The notes: generated from the letters alone by a model not told the origin. 64,000 bases of DNA from Ramlibacter tataouinensis TTB310 (GCF_000215705.1 NC_015677.1:248001-312000), one strand, 5' to 3'. Numbered from the stretch's first letter, positions 35,541 through 45,395 are shown. Program-made: numbers and translations.

Positions 35541-36328
35541 CCGGCGAATCCGTGCCGGGGTTCCGCGCATCCGGGCCCGACAGCCAGCACAGCCGCCTGG
35601 AAGCCAGGCACCTGCAGAAGGCCTATGGCAGCCGCAAGGTGGTCAAGGACGTGTCGCTGTCGGTCGCCAAGGGCGAGGTGGTGGGCCTGCTGGGCCCCAA
35701 CGGCGCCGGCAAGACCACCTCGTTCTACATGATCGTGGGGCTGGTGCGCGCCGACGCCGGCCAGATCAGCATCGACGGCCGCCCGGTCGAGGACATGCCC
35801 ATCCACCGGCGCTCGCGCCTGGGCCTGTCCTACCTGCCGCAGGAGGCGTCCATCTTCCGCCGCCTGAACGTGGCCGACAACGTGCGCGCCGTGCTGGAGC
35901 TGCAGCACGGCGAGGACGGCCGGCCGCTGGCGCGCGAGAAGGTCGAGCAGCGCCTGACGGCCCTGCTGCAGGACCTGCGCATCGACCACCTGCGCGATTC
36001 GCCGTCGGTGGCGCTGTCCGGCGGCGAGCGCCGGCGCGTGGAGATCGCGCGGGCGCTGGCCACGCAGCCGCGCTTCATCCTGCTGGACGAGCCCTTCGCC
36101 GGCATCGACCCGATCGCGGTGATCGAGATCCAGCGCATCATCGGCTTCCTCAAGTCGCGCGGCATCGGCGTGCTGATCACCGACCACAACGTGCGCGAGA
36201 CCCTGGGCATCTGCGACCACGCCTACATCATCAGCGACGGCCACGTGCTGGCCGAGGGCACGCCGGCCGACATCGTCAACAACGCCGACGTGCGCCGGGT
36301 GTACCTGGGCGAACACTTCAAGATGTGA
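35537..36328 (+). CDS. lptB: LPS export ABC transporter ATPase LptB
   Basis: A 263-residue ABC ATPase powering LPS extraction from the inner membrane with LptFG. Walker A is GPNGAGKT near residue 54, the Q-loop and LptB-specific YLPQEASIFRRL near 98, the signature SGGERRR near 161, Walker B FILLDEPFAGID near 180, and the switch His is in TDHNVRE near 215. The GTG overlaps the lptA stop. The N-terminus is about 20 residues longer than in E. coli LptB, which leaves some doubt about the start. Confidence 0.95.
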   Translation: MTGESVPGFRASGPDSQHSRLEARHLQKAYGSRKVVKDVSLSVAKGEVVGLLGPNGAGKTTSFYMIVGLVRADAGQISIDGRPVEDMPIHRRSRLGLSYLPQEASIFRRLNVADNVRAVLELQHGEDGRPLAREKVEQRLTALLQDLRIDHLRDSPSVALSGGERRRVEIARALATQPRFILLDEPFAGIDPIAVIEIQRIIGFLKSRGIGVLITDHNVRETLGICDHAYIISDGHVLAEGTPADIVNNADVRRVYLGEHFKM

Positions 36329-37893
36329 TGAAGCAGGGCCTGTCGCTGCGCGTTTCGCAGCACCTGGCGCTCACGCCGCAGCTGCAGCAGTCCATCCGGC
36401 TGCTGCAGCTGTCCACGCTGGAGCTGTCGCAGGAAGTCGAGCAGATGCTGGGCGACAACCCGTTCCTGGAGCTCAGCATCGACGAGGCGCCGCGCGAGGA
36501 GTTCGGGGTGGCCCAGGCCGATGCGCCGGTGCCGGAAGCCGACCGCGAATTCGAGCATGCGCAGGAGTTCACGGCGGCCGGCCCCGAGGGCGAGCGCTCC
36601 GCGGGCACGGGCGACGTGGACGCCGCGCCGGCCCCGGACAGCGGCCCTTCGGACTGGGAGGGCGACGGCAGCACGGAGCTGGTGCCCGACGACGGCGAAT
36701 GGGGCGGCGAGGCGCCCGCACGGCGCAACAACGCGGCCGGCGACGACGGCGAGGTCGATGCCACCGAGCTGGCGCGCAGCCAGGAGTCGCTGCCGGCCCA
36801 CCTGCACCGGCAGGCGCTGGCCCTGCGGCTGTGCGAGGAGGACCGCGCCGCGCTGCGCTTCCTGATCGAATCGCTCAACGACGACGGCTACCTGGAGGAC
36901 TCGCTCGAGTCGCTGGCCGCCGGCCTGGCCGGGGACGATCCGCAGCAGCAGGAGGAGTTGGTGCACCGCTTCACCGTCGCCCTGGGCCTGCTGCACCACC
37001 TGGACCCGGCGGGCGTGGGCGCCCGGTCGCTGGCCGAGTGCCTGACGCTGCAGCTGAAGGCCGTGGCCAACGGCAGCGCCGATTCGCCCTGCCACACGGC
37101 GCTGGCCATCTGCCGCCAGCCGATCGAGCTGCTGGCGCGGCGCGACGTCAAGCGCCTGGCGCAGCTCACCGGCGAGGGCGAGGAGCGCATCAAGGCCGCC
37201 ATCGCGCTGATCGCGCGGCTGGAGCCCAAGCCCGGCCGCCGCTTCGTCGACGTGGAGCGCAACATCGTGGTGCCGGACGTGCTGGTCACCAAGGTCGGCC
37301 GCGGCGGGCAGTTCAGGTTCCGCGTTCAGCTCAACCCCGACGTGATGCCGCGCCTGCGCGTGCACGACGTGTATGCCGGCGCGCTCAAGGCGCACAAGGG
37401 CGAGGGCCACCAGGCACTGCAGCAGCGGCTGCAGGAGGCGCGCTGGTTCATCAAGAACATCCAGCAACGCTTCGACACCATCCTGCGCGTGTCCAACGCC
37501 ATCGTCGAGCGCCAGAAGAACTTCTTCGTGCACGGCGAACTGGCCATGCGCCCGCTGGTGCTGCGCGAGATCGCCGACGAGCTGGGGCTGCACGAGTCGA
37601 CCATCTCGCGCGTGACCACGGCCAAGTACATGGCCACGCCCTTCGGCACCTTCGAGCTCAAGTACTTCTTCGGCTCGGCCCTGGGCACCGAGACCGGCGG
37701 CAACGCGTCCAGCACCGCGGTGCGCGCGCTGATCAAGCAGTTCGTCGCCAGCGAGGACGCGAAGAAGCCGCTGTCGGACAGCCAGATCTCCGACATGCTC
37801 AAGGAGCAGGGCATCGAGTGCGCGCGCCGCACCGTGGCCAAGTACCGCGAGGCGCTGCGCATCGCGCCGGCGAACCTGCGCAAGGCCCTCTGA
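36328..37893 (+). CDS. rpoN: RNA polymerase sigma-54 factor
   Basis: A 521-residue sigma-54 protein. Region I (residues 1-50) has the Gln/Leu-rich activator-interaction segment QHLALTPQLQQSIRLLQLST. An acidic, variable region II runs to about residue 140. The core-binding and DNA-binding domains follow, with a helix-turn-helix near residue 415 (ELGLHESTISRVTTAKYM) and the RpoN box ARRTVAKYRE near residue 500. The ATG overlaps the lptB stop by one base. The lptB-rpoN order is widespread in proteobacteria. Confidence 0.96.
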   Translation: MKQGLSLRVSQHLALTPQLQQSIRLLQLSTLELSQEVEQMLGDNPFLELSIDEAPREEFGVAQADAPVPEADREFEHAQEFTAAGPEGERSAGTGDVDAAPAPDSGPSDWEGDGSTELVPDDGEWGGEAPARRNNAAGDDGEVDATELARSQESLPAHLHRQALALRLCEEDRAALRFLIESLNDDGYLEDSLESLAAGLAGDDPQQQEELVHRFTVALGLLHHLDPAGVGARSLAECLTLQLKAVANGSADSPCHTALAICRQPIELLARRDVKRLAQLTGEGEERIKAAIALIARLEPKPGRRFVDVERNIVVPDVLVTKVGRGGQFRFRVQLNPDVMPRLRVHDVYAGALKAHKGEGHQALQQRLQEARWFIKNIQQRFDTILRVSNAIVERQKNFFVHGELAMRPLVLREIADELGLHESTISRVTTAKYMATPFGTFELKYFFGSALGTETGGNASSTAVRALIKQFVASEDAKKPLSDSQISDMLKEQGIECARRTVAKYREALRIAPANLRKAL

Positions 37894-37895
37894 CC

Positions 37896-39152
37896 ATGAG
37901 CGACCTGCAGCTGTTCCTGCCCTGCGCCGCGGGCGTGGAGGACCTCCTGGCCGACGAGGTGCACCGCCTCACGAGCCTGGCCGGCGACGACCTGCTGGTC
38001 GGCCGCGCCGGCGTGGTGGTGCGCGCACCCTGGCGCGAGGCGCTGCGCCTGAACCTGCACAGCCGGCTGGCGCAGCGGGTGCTGGTGCAGCTGTCGCACA
38101 CGCCCTACCGCCAGGAGGCCGACCTGTACCAGGCCGCCTCGGCGGTGGCCTGGGAGGCCTGGTTCACCCCGCGGCACAGCTTCAAGGTCGAGGTGACGGC
38201 GCAGCACAGCCCGCTCAAGAGCCTGAACTTCGCCGCGCTCAGGATCAAGGACGCGGTGGCCGACCGCTTCCGCCACCGGGCCGGGACCCGCCCCGACGTG
38301 GACACGCAGCGGCCCGACGTGCGCCTGTACGCGCACCTGACCGGCACCCACTGCACGCTGTACATCGACACCTCGGGCGAGCCGCTGTTCAAGCGCGGCT
38401 GGCGCGAGGACAAGGGCGAGGCGCCGCTGAAGGAAACCCTGGCCGCGGCCATGATCGAGGCCAGCGGCTGGGGCTCGCAGGCGCGTGAAGCGGCCGCGGG
38501 CAAAGCCGCCGCCGCGCCGCTGTACGACCCCTGCTGCGGCAGCGGCACCATCGCCATCGAGGCGGCCCAGCTGGCCTGCGGCATCGCACCGGGCTCGCTG
38601 CGCCGCTTCGCTTTCGAAAAGCTGCTGCCGCACCAGGCGCCTGCCTGGGCCGACCTCCAGCGCGAGGCCCAGGCCGCGGTCCGGCCGCCCGCGGCCGCCG
38701 TCTTCGGCAGCGATGTCGCCTTCCGCATGGTCGACTTCGCCAACCGCAACGCGCAGCGCGCCGGCGTGGGCAGCGCCGTGCAGTTCCGCGGCGGCGACGC
38801 GCTGCAGCGCCTGCCGCCCAGCGGGCAGCCCGGCGTGATGCTGGTCAACCCGCCGTACGGCGAGCGCATCGAGACTGCGGGGGTGGCCGGCCGCACGAGC
38901 GGAGGCCGCGAGCGCGCGCAAAGCGACGCCGCGGCCGGCGACTTCTTCGCCCAGCTGGCCACGCACTGGAAGAGGCACTACCCCGGCTGGACCGCCTGGG
39001 TGCTCACGCCCGACCTGAAGCTGCCCTCGCGCATGCGCCTGAAGGAGTCGCGCCGCGTGCCGATGTGGAACGGCCCCATCGAATGCCGGCTGTTCCGCTT
39101 CGACATGGTGGCGGGCTCGGCGCGCACCCAGGATGCGCAGCCTCGTCCTTGA
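37896..39152 (+). CDS. THUMP-domain RNA methyltransferase (RlmL-like, single methyltransferase domain)
   Basis: A 418-residue 23S rRNA guanine-N2 methyltransferase-type protein. A ferredoxin-like/THUMP module (about residues 1-170) binds RNA. DPCCGSGTIAIEAA near residue 211 is the SAM site, and VNPPYGER near residue 317 is the N-P-P-Y catalytic motif for exocyclic amine methylation. It starts 2 bases after rpoN. Family firm; target base inferred from RlmL. Confidence 0.88.
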   Translation: MSDLQLFLPCAAGVEDLLADEVHRLTSLAGDDLLVGRAGVVVRAPWREALRLNLHSRLAQRVLVQLSHTPYRQEADLYQAASAVAWEAWFTPRHSFKVEVTAQHSPLKSLNFAALRIKDAVADRFRHRAGTRPDVDTQRPDVRLYAHLTGTHCTLYIDTSGEPLFKRGWREDKGEAPLKETLAAAMIEASGWGSQAREAAAGKAAAAPLYDPCCGSGTIAIEAAQLACGIAPGSLRRFAFEKLLPHQAPAWADLQREAQAAVRPPAAAVFGSDVAFRMVDFANRNAQRAGVGSAVQFRGGDALQRLPPSGQPGVMLVNPPYGERIETAGVAGRTSGGRERAQSDAAAGDFFAQLATHWKRHYPGWTAWVLTPDLKLPSRMRLKESRRVPMWNGPIECRLFRFDMVAGSARTQDAQPRP

Positions 39153-39555
39153 CACCAACATCGTGCTGGACCTGTTCGTCTTCGCGGACGAGGCGGCCCG
39201 GCCCTTGCTGCCCGCGCTGCGCGAAGGCCGGCTGCAGTGGCTGGCCACCTGCGCCATGCGCGACGAGCTCGAGCGCGTGCTGGCCTATCCGCAGATCGCG
39301 CGGCGCCTGGTATTCCACGGGCTGCAGCCCGGCGACGTGCTGGACCGCTTCGACCGCCATGCCCGGATCGTGGACATCCCGGCCAAGGCGCCCCTCACCT
39401 GCCGCGACGCCGATGATCAGAAATTCATCGACCTGGCCGTGGCCTGGGGCGGCTGGCTGCTGAGCAAGGACAAGGCCGTGCTGTCCATGCGCAAGCGGCT
39501 GGCCGCGCGCTCGGTCACCGCGCAGCCCGCCCTGCCTCCGCAAGCCCTCGCATGA
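39133..39555 (+). CDS. PIN-domain putative RNase (COG1569-like)
   Basis: A 140-residue PIN domain. The four acidic positions are visible: Asp in LVLDTNI near residue 7, Glu in MRDELERVL near residue 42, Asp in [13 protein letters not shown] near residue 95, and Asp in LLSKDKAVL near residue 112. Such proteins are annotated as toxin components, but no antitoxin gene lies beside it. It overlaps the methyltransferase by 20 bases and the next gene by 4, so it looks like part of a housekeeping operon rather than a mobile module. Confidence 0.85.
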   Translation: MRSLVLDTNIVLDLFVFADEAARPLLPALREGRLQWLATCAMRDELERVLAYPQIARRLVFHGLQPGDVLDRFDRHARIVDIPAKAPLTCRDADDQKFIDLAVAWGGWLLSKDKAVLSMRKRLAARSVTAQPALPPQALA

Positions 39556-40328
39556 ACGCCAACGTCACCCCCGAGAACCACGACACCCCGCTGGGCCCCG
39601 ACGACTTCGATGCCCAGGACGCCGCGCTCGACGCGATGCGCGAGCAGGACGACGAGATCCCGCAGTGGGAGTTCTGCGAGGGCTTCCTGGCCGCGCTGGT
39701 GTGCATGCGCCGGCCGGTCGAGGCGGCCGAGTACTGGCCGGTGCTGCTGGGCGAGGGCTTCCAGCCCATGCAGCACATGGAGTTCGTCTGGCGTTGGCAC
39801 CGGCGCTGGCGCGAGGTGGCCGACGCGCTTCAAGCCCCCGTGGAGACGCTGGACGACGAGCGCACCTACCAGCCCGAGGTGCTGGACACGCGCGGCGCGC
39901 TGCTGGCCCTGCCGGAGGAGGAGCGCACGCAAGCCGGGCAGGAAGGACCGGTGCCTTCCTTTGCCCAGGTCTGGGCGCTGGGCTTCCTGTACGCCGTGGA
40001 GAACTGGCCCGACGAGTGGTCGCCGCCGCGCGACCGCGAGGCGGCCGGGATGCTCGACGCCGCGCTGGAGGCCATCGTCGCCCTCACGGAGGACGACACG
40101 GGCGAACCGTCGGTTTCCATGTACGCCGAGGACGGCCCGCCCAGCGTGAGCGAGCGCCGGCTCGACGACTTCGGCGCCGCCATCTGGGCGGTGTACGACC
40201 TGCGCCAGCTGTGGAAGAGCCTGGGGCCGCGGCAGGCGACGGTGCGCAAGGAGGCCGCGCCGGGCCGCAACGATCCCTGTCCCTGCGGCAGCGGCAAGAA
40301 GTTCAAGAAGTGCCACGGCGCGGGCTGA
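39552..40328 (+). CDS. UPF0149/YecA-like protein with C-terminal SEC-C zinc motif
   Basis: A 258-residue protein. Residues 30-190 follow the UPF0149 pattern ([33 protein letters not shown]). The C-terminus [17 protein letters not shown] near residue 243 is the SEC-C zinc-binding motif known from SecA tails, which can bind ribosomes or partner proteins. The ATG overlaps the PIN gene stop. Specific function unknown; a ribosome-linked role is inferred. Confidence 0.85.
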   Translation: MNANVTPENHDTPLGPDDFDAQDAALDAMREQDDEIPQWEFCEGFLAALVCMRRPVEAAEYWPVLLGEGFQPMQHMEFVWRWHRRWREVADALQAPVETLDDERTYQPEVLDTRGALLALPEEERTQAGQEGPVPSFAQVWALGFLYAVENWPDEWSPPRDREAAGMLDAALEAIVALTEDDTGEPSVSMYAEDGPPSVSERRLDDFGAAIWAVYDLRQLWKSLGPRQATVRKEAAPGRNDPCPCGSGKKFKKCHGAG

Positions 40329-40344
40329 GGCCGGGAGGAAGGCC

Positions 40345-41265
40345 TCAGTCCAGGCCGCTGCGCCCATAGACGGCGGTCGGCAACTGCACCAGCTCGAACA
40401 CGCGCTCCGCGCCGCGCTGCACCGGCGTCGACTGCAGGCGGCCGCCGTAGGCCGCGTCGGCCAGCAGGCGCGAGAGGTTCAGGCTCACGCCCAGGTACAG
40501 GTCGCGCCGGCGTTCGCCACCGGCCTCGAATCCGCGAGCCTGGTAGCCGACCGCCAGCTCCAGGTAGCGCGTGGCCGGGTGGCGGCGCAGCGCCTCGAAC
40601 CCGTCGGCCTTGGCCACCACCAGGTAGCGCTGGCCGGAGTAGTCGCCGAACGGGTCGAAGCCCGAGCGGGGCGAGGGGCGGTAGGCCAGCCGGAAGTCGA
40701 ATTTCTCGTCCAGCCCGGGTTGCAGTTCCAGCGCCACGCCCAGTCCCGCACCCAGCAGGTTCATGGCCGCATCCTGCGGGCTGAAGCGGTAGCGGCGCGA
40801 GAAACCGTCCAGCACCTCGATGCCGAGGAAGATGCCCGCCGTGGTCCAGCCGGCCAGTGCCACCGAACTCGCGTGGCTGTTGCCCACGGCCTCGAACAGC
40901 GGCGTGAGCAGCCGCACGTTGGCATAGTTGGTGTACATGTGGCCGAGCTTGTCGGTCCCGCCGTACTCCGTGCTGCGGCCGAACCAGCCCTCGTTGGTCG
41001 TCTTGAAGCCGCCGCCGAAGCCCTCGTCCCACCACTTGGCCTGCCCATAGACCGCGAACAGCGCGGTGCCGGTGCCGATGACAGCTGCGTTGCGCAGCCG
41101 CAGGTCCAGGGGCCGCGACGCGGCCGGCCTGGCGGGCTCGGCGGCTCGGCCTGCGTCCGTGGCCGTGTCTTGTGCGAACGCGCCGGTGGCCCTCGCCGCG
41201 ATGGCGAGGGCAGCCAGGGTTGCAGCCGGACGCAGGGCTGCCTTCAGTCGCGGAAGAACGACCAC
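40345..41265 (-). CDS. DUF2279/YfiM-like exported protein
   Basis: A 306-residue protein from a GTG start giving the signal peptide VVLPRLKAALRPAATLAAL...AFAQ. The core carries the DUF2279 signature: AVYGQAKWWDEGFGGGFKT near residue 68, WFGRSTEYGGTDKLGHMYTNY near residue 90, and QDAAMNLLGAGLGVALE near residue 165. The C-terminal third is beta-rich with alternating aromatic residues, suggesting an outer-membrane or surface location. It overlaps the upstream hydrolase gene by 22 bases, and the exact start is uncertain. Confidence 0.75.
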   Translation of the reverse strand: MVVLPRLKAALRPAATLAALAIAARATGAFAQDTATDAGRAAEPARPAASRPLDLRLRNAAVIGTGTALFAVYGQAKWWDEGFGGGFKTTNEGWFGRSTEYGGTDKLGHMYTNYANVRLLTPLFEAVGNSHASSVALAGWTTAGIFLGIEVLDGFSRRYRFSPQDAAMNLLGAGLGVALELQPGLDEKFDFRLAYRPSPRSGFDPFGDYSGQRYLVVAKADGFEALRRHPATRYLELAVGYQARGFEAGGERRRDLYLGVSLNLSRLLADAAYGGRLQSTPVQRGAERVFELVQLPTAVYGRSGLD

Positions 41266-42143
41266 AGCGCGTCTGCCGTCTCGCGGGGCAGTTCCTCCGG
41301 GATGAAGTGCCCGCTGGGCAGGGCCTGGCCGCTGACGCGCCCGGCGCACTGCGCCTGCCACAGGTCCAGGGGCCTGAACTTGCGGTGCACCAGCCCGCGC
41401 TCGCCCCACAGCACCAGCGTGTCGCACGCGATCTTGTCCCCGCGCTCGCGGCTTTCCCGGTCGTGCGCCAGGTCGATGCCGGCGCTGGCGCGGTAGTCCT
41501 CGCAGGCCGTGTGGATGGCCTCGGGCCGGCAGAAGCAGCGCTCGTACTCGGCCAGCGCCTGCGGCTCGATGTAGCCTGTGCCAGCCGCACCCCATCCGCC
41601 CAGTTTGGCGTGCAGGTAGAACCGGGAGTCGGCGCCTATCATGGTCTCGGGCAGCGGCGCCGGCTGGATCAGGTGGAACCAGTGGTAGTAGGCGCGGGCG
41701 AACTCCATGTCGGTGGCCGCGTACATGTCCAGCGTGGGCGCGATGTCGATCACGCACAGGCGGCGCACACGCTGCGGATGGTCCAGCGCCAGGCGGTGCG
41801 CCACCCGCCCGCCGCGGTCGTGACCGGCCAGGAAGAACTGCTGCGCGCCCAGGGCCGTCATCAGCCCCACCATGTCGCGCGCCATCTCGCGCTTGCTGTA
41901 GGCCTCGTGCCGGGGCCCGCCCGGCGGCCGCGCCGAATCGCCATAGCCGCGCAGGTCGGGCATCACCAGGAAGTAGTCGGACTTGAGCTGCTGTGCCACG
42001 CGGTGCCACAGTGCATGCGTCTGCGGGAAGCCGTGCAGCAGCAACAGCGGCGGCTGGCCGCGCACGCCGCCCCAGCGGGCGAAGAGCTCATGGCCGCCAC
42101 CCACCGGCACCCGGCCTTGCTCGAAGCCTTCGAACCAGCTCAT
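41244..42143 (-). CDS. haloacetate dehalogenase-like alpha/beta hydrolase
   Basis: A 299-residue alpha/beta hydrolase. The nucleophile elbow reads AGHDRGGRVAHR near residue 105, with Asp instead of Ser and the two Arg residues that hold the carboxylate in fluoroacetate dehalogenases. DLRGYGDS near residue 65, YYHWFHL near residue 152 (His-Trp halide pocket) and SGHFIPEE near residue 278 (catalytic His) complete the set. It would hydrolyse C-halogen bonds of short halo-acids, but related enzymes are epoxide hydrolases. Substrate untested. Confidence 0.85.
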   Translation of the reverse strand: MSWFEGFEQGRVPVGGGHELFARWGGVRGQPPLLLLHGFPQTHALWHRVAQQLKSDYFLVMPDLRGYGDSARPPGGPRHEAYSKREMARDMVGLMTALGAQQFFLAGHDRGGRVAHRLALDHPQRVRRLCVIDIAPTLDMYAATDMEFARAYYHWFHLIQPAPLPETMIGADSRFYLHAKLGGWGAAGTGYIEPQALAEYERCFCRPEAIHTACEDYRASAGIDLAHDRESRERGDKIACDTLVLWGERGLVHRKFRPLDLWQAQCAGRVSGQALPSGHFIPEELPRETADALWSFFRD

Positions 42144-42152
42144 CGTTTCAGT

Positions 42153-43904
42153 TCACTTCTGGGCCGCTTGCCCGTGGCGTTCCTGCTGGCGCACAAGGGC
42201 GATGTGGAATCCCGCCTGGGCATCCGGAGCCCATTCGAAGGTCCAGACCACCCGGTCCGAGAAATACTGCAGCAGCCGTTCGTCCCTGGCATCGCCAAGC
42301 CGATGCGCCCAGACCACCGGCGCCTGGTCGATGTCGGGATCGTTGTTCACCAGCTCGAAGGTCAACGGGTTGTGCGGGCTGTTCAGCACGAGCACGAGAT
42401 CCCGCCCGGGGATCGAGGCGAGCCGGGCGTTGATCTGTTGCCGCAGGTTCGGCTGGTCGACCTTGCAGCAAGGCGCCTGCGGAGACGAACCGCTGAATAC
42501 CTGCGGCGCCGCGCCCGCGACGCCGAGCGAGGCCATCAACAGCACGACGGCGACGGTGGGCATCATGCGGGCGGCGCCAAGGCCCAGCGGGTTCCCAGTG
42601 GAGGCAAGCCACTGGAAGCCGCGCATCATGATCACCATCAGGATGGGCATGAGCGGCGCGGTGTACTGCGGAAAGTTCCAGGTCACCAGCGCATACCCTG
42701 CCATGAAGAATCCCGAGGTTCCTAGCAGGAATCCATCTCGCCGGCTGGACCACAGCCCTGCCAGAAACGCCGCCAGGAAGGTCAGGCCGACGTAGAAGTT
42801 CCAGGTGTAGCCCACCTTCCCCACGATGCCGCGAGCCACCTGGAGCGCGGACGTGGTGCGCTCATAGGGTTCGGCTTCCTCGGCGAAGTAGTCGCGGAAG
42901 TGCTGCGGCCCGCGCTGGGCGGAGGGCACTGCATCCGCCACCACGAAGGCTGGCGCGGAGGCGTAGGTCGCGCGGTTCAGGCCATAGGGTGTCTTGAGGG
43001 CGTTTTGGGTGGTGGCCAGGTTGTAGGAGACCAGCAAGGCCGCGCCCGCCGCGATGCAGGCGATGGCGGGCACGAACGCGTGCGCGAGCGCCTTGCGGGT
43101 GGCCGGCAGGCGAGGCCGGGCGAACCGCCACGCCAGCAAAAGCCCGACCGGGGCGCACAGCAAGGCGCCCTCGTAGGGGCGGCTCACCATGAGAATCGCA
43201 GCGCCGAGGCCCATCACCAGGCCCTGGGTCCAGCGCGGCTCGCGCAGCAGGCGCGGCAGGGCGCCAACGACCAAGGTGGCCCCGAACGCGATGATGGCCC
43301 CGCCGTAGTAGGAGTTCACCCAGAAGCTCAGGACACCCAGGCGCACCGCCACGATGAGGCCGCCGAGCAGTGCCAGCCCGGGCGACACCCAGCCTTGCAG
43401 CATCCAGGTCGTCGCCATGCACAGCAAGACCATGCTGAGCCAGACGCCTATCCATGGATCGCCGAACATCGCGAAGCCGAGCGCCAGAGGAGCACCGCGC
43501 CCGGGAAAGTACATGGATGCGTACGCCGGGACGTGGTTGACGTAGAACGTCTCGAAGTGCTCCCAGAGCGGGTGCGTCGGATTCGCCATGCGACCGGCGG
43601 CAAAGGTCTGCCCTTGCAGCCAGATGCTGTGTTCGTCGTGCACCAGCGGGTCGGGGATGCCCACCCAGGCGAGCGCCAGCGCCCGCATGGCGATCGCGGC
43701 GGCGCCGACCACGAGCACGGCCACCCACCGGCGGTGCGCGATGCGCGCGCCGCGGATCTCGATGGCCTCGAACAGGCGGGCGCCCAGGTGGGGGCGAAGC
43801 AGCACCATGGCCGCGGCAATGCCGACGAGGGCAATCTCCATCACGGTGAAAAGGCCGCCGGTGGCGTAAAGGGCGTCAGCGAGGATCTGCAGCAGGTCCG
43901 GCAT
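42153..43904 (-). CDS. multi-pass membrane protein, GT-C glycosyltransferase-like
   Basis: A 583-residue protein with about 10-12 hydrophobic segments between residues 15 and 450 and a soluble C-terminal part (about 475-583). LVHDEHSIWLQGQTFAAGRM near residue 87 has the acidic His-Asp-Glu loop after the first helices that is typical of GT-C (PMT/ArnT-like) enzymes, which use lipid-linked sugars. Together with the acyltransferase-3 gene 19 bases upstream on the same strand it may modify a surface glycan. The family call is by topology and one motif only. Confidence 0.6.
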   Translation of the reverse strand: MPDLLQILADALYATGGLFTVMEIALVGIAAAMVLLRPHLGARLFEAIEIRGARIAHRRWVAVLVVGAAAIAMRALALAWVGIPDPLVHDEHSIWLQGQTFAAGRMANPTHPLWEHFETFYVNHVPAYASMYFPGRGAPLALGFAMFGDPWIGVWLSMVLLCMATTWMLQGWVSPGLALLGGLIVAVRLGVLSFWVNSYYGGAIIAFGATLVVGALPRLLREPRWTQGLVMGLGAAILMVSRPYEGALLCAPVGLLLAWRFARPRLPATRKALAHAFVPAIACIAAGAALLVSYNLATTQNALKTPYGLNRATYASAPAFVVADAVPSAQRGPQHFRDYFAEEAEPYERTTSALQVARGIVGKVGYTWNFYVGLTFLAAFLAGLWSSRRDGFLLGTSGFFMAGYALVTWNFPQYTAPLMPILMVIMMRGFQWLASTGNPLGLGAARMMPTVAVVLLMASLGVAGAAPQVFSGSSPQAPCCKVDQPNLRQQINARLASIPGRDLVLVLNSPHNPLTFELVNNDPDIDQAPVVWAHRLGDARDERLLQYFSDRVVWTFEWAPDAQAGFHIALVRQQERHGQAAQK

Positions 43905-43923
43905 GGGGATCTCCTTTGTCCAA

Positions 43924-45027
43924 TCAGGCGGCGCGAGCCAGGCTGGCCGACAAGCGCCGGCTGAAGCGAATCAGTGGCTTCTCGACGCCTTCGTACAGAA
44001 GTGCGCAGCCGGCAATGAGCATGGCCACGCTCAATAGGCACAGAACGAGGGGTGTCTGCGGCGGAAGCAGTCCCGTGAGCAACTGCTGCCACAGATAGAT
44101 CGAGTAAGAGATGAGGCCCACGTAGCGAACCCAGCGGAACTCGAACAGCGCGCGCAGCTTCGATGCCGCAGCCCCGCTCGCCATGACCATGAGGGGCACG
44201 GAGACGAGATACGCCAACTTGTAGAAGCGATGGTCGTCCCCCAGCAGCACCAGCGGTGGCGCGAACGTGACCAGCGCCGCCAGCACGAGCACGAGCGTCG
44301 GCAGGCGAAGCCGCTTCCATTTCTCACCATGGCATGCGGACAGGTACCCCAGAAGGAACAACCCATGGACAACGGGAAGGCCGACGCGGCCGTGCGGCCC
44401 GGTCGGGAACAGGACCGGCAGCGAGGCGAAGCCCAGGGCCAGCAGCAGCATCGGCGTCCCGGGCCTGCGCCCCAGGTGGCGCCACGCGAAGAGAAAGGGA
44501 AACAGCAGGTAGAACTGCTCCTCGAAGGCAAGGCTCCAGGTGTGGGCAACCCACCAGCTGCAGCGCGCCCATTCCACGTTGCAGACGTACAGCGATGCGG
44601 CAGCGATGTCCGCCAGGTCAACGGCGATGACGCCCGCCGCCGCCAGGCCGGCGCAGCAAACGAGGTAGAGCAGCAGGGGCGGAGCGATCCGGAAGAAGCG
44701 GCGGACATAGAAGCCGGCCGTTGAGAATGAACCGGTCTTCGCGACCTCGTGCATGCAGGCGCGCGACACCACGAAGCCGCTGAGGAAGAAGAAGATGTAG
44801 ACCCCCACCTGTCCTAGGTGGTAGAAGTTGCCCTCGTCCGGCACCTCACCCGGCGTGCGGGTTTCGACGAGGTGGGCCGCGACGACCAGCATGACTGCGA
44901 AGCAGCGCCAGCTGTCGATGTAGCCGCTACGCCCTGGATCAGGCCTGGACGGGACCAGGCCGACATGCTGGGCTGTTCCAGTGTTTTTCTGATACGCCTG
45001 GCTCGTCCAGGCGGTGTTCGCTTGCAT
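43924..45027 (-). CDS. acyltransferase family 3 (OafA/NodX-like) membrane protein
   Basis: A 367-residue membrane acyltransferase. YIDSWRCFAVMLVVAAHL near residue 36 is the first helix with the conserved catalytic His, and VGVYIFFFLSGFVVSR near residue 74 and HTWSLAFEEQFYLLFPF near residue 161 are the other AT3 signatures. It probably O-acetylates or O-acylates a surface sugar. It leads a two-gene unit with the GT-C-like protein and borders the tRNA-associated accessory region. Confidence 0.87.
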   Translation of the reverse strand: MQANTAWTSQAYQKNTGTAQHVGLVPSRPDPGRSGYIDSWRCFAVMLVVAAHLVETRTPGEVPDEGNFYHLGQVGVYIFFFLSGFVVSRACMHEVAKTGSFSTAGFYVRRFFRIAPPLLLYLVCCAGLAAAGVIAVDLADIAAASLYVCNVEWARCSWWVAHTWSLAFEEQFYLLFPFLFAWRHLGRRPGTPMLLLALGFASLPVLFPTGPHGRVGLPVVHGLFLLGYLSACHGEKWKRLRLPTLVLVLAALVTFAPPLVLLGDDHRFYKLAYLVSVPLMVMASGAAASKLRALFEFRWVRYVGLISYSIYLWQQLLTGLLPPQTPLVLCLLSVAMLIAGCALLYEGVEKPLIRFSRRLSASLARAA

Positions 45028-45378
45028 TGCGGGCTCCCATCATCAAAGCAAAGGCGCCGCGCCAGAAAGGCCAGGGAAAAGAGAACGAGGCAGGTGGAAC
45101 CGATCCACCAGGGTGACGCCGCATTCCAGCTGCCCAATGCCATGCTGGCACAGCAGTGGCTGCGCTACTTGGCTTGCTGGAAGGGCGGGGGACTACATCG
45201 GACCGGGTGGCAAACGGAAGCCGCAATATATCGGCGAGTTCCCGCGTGCGGCGCTCGGCGTAAACAATTGCTTCCGCCACGACACGTCGGCGGGCCTCAG
45301 CAGCACCGGTGCCCACATTCTTTCTGCGATCGCACGACAGAGCCTCGGCGCACCAGGGGAACGGGGCGAAGCTGGATC

Positions 45379-45395
45379 TGGCGCGGCTGGCGGGG
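45379..45395 (-). repeat. oldest partial tRNA-Arg 3'-end copy (att remnant)
   Basis: 17 bases identical to the 3' end of the tRNA-Arg at 52771. The preceding 13 bases GCCTCGGCGCACC (about 45349-45361) match the same flank of the copy at 45886, with a diverged spacer between. It is probably the remnant of an earlier insertion. Confidence 0.6.

Noticed and set aside
42900..43964. Long plus-strand frame opposite the GT-C-like gene
   Set aside because: GC-rich DNA gives long antisense frames. The minus-strand protein has clear membrane helices and family motifs while the plus frame is Arg/His/Gln-rich low-complexity sequence.
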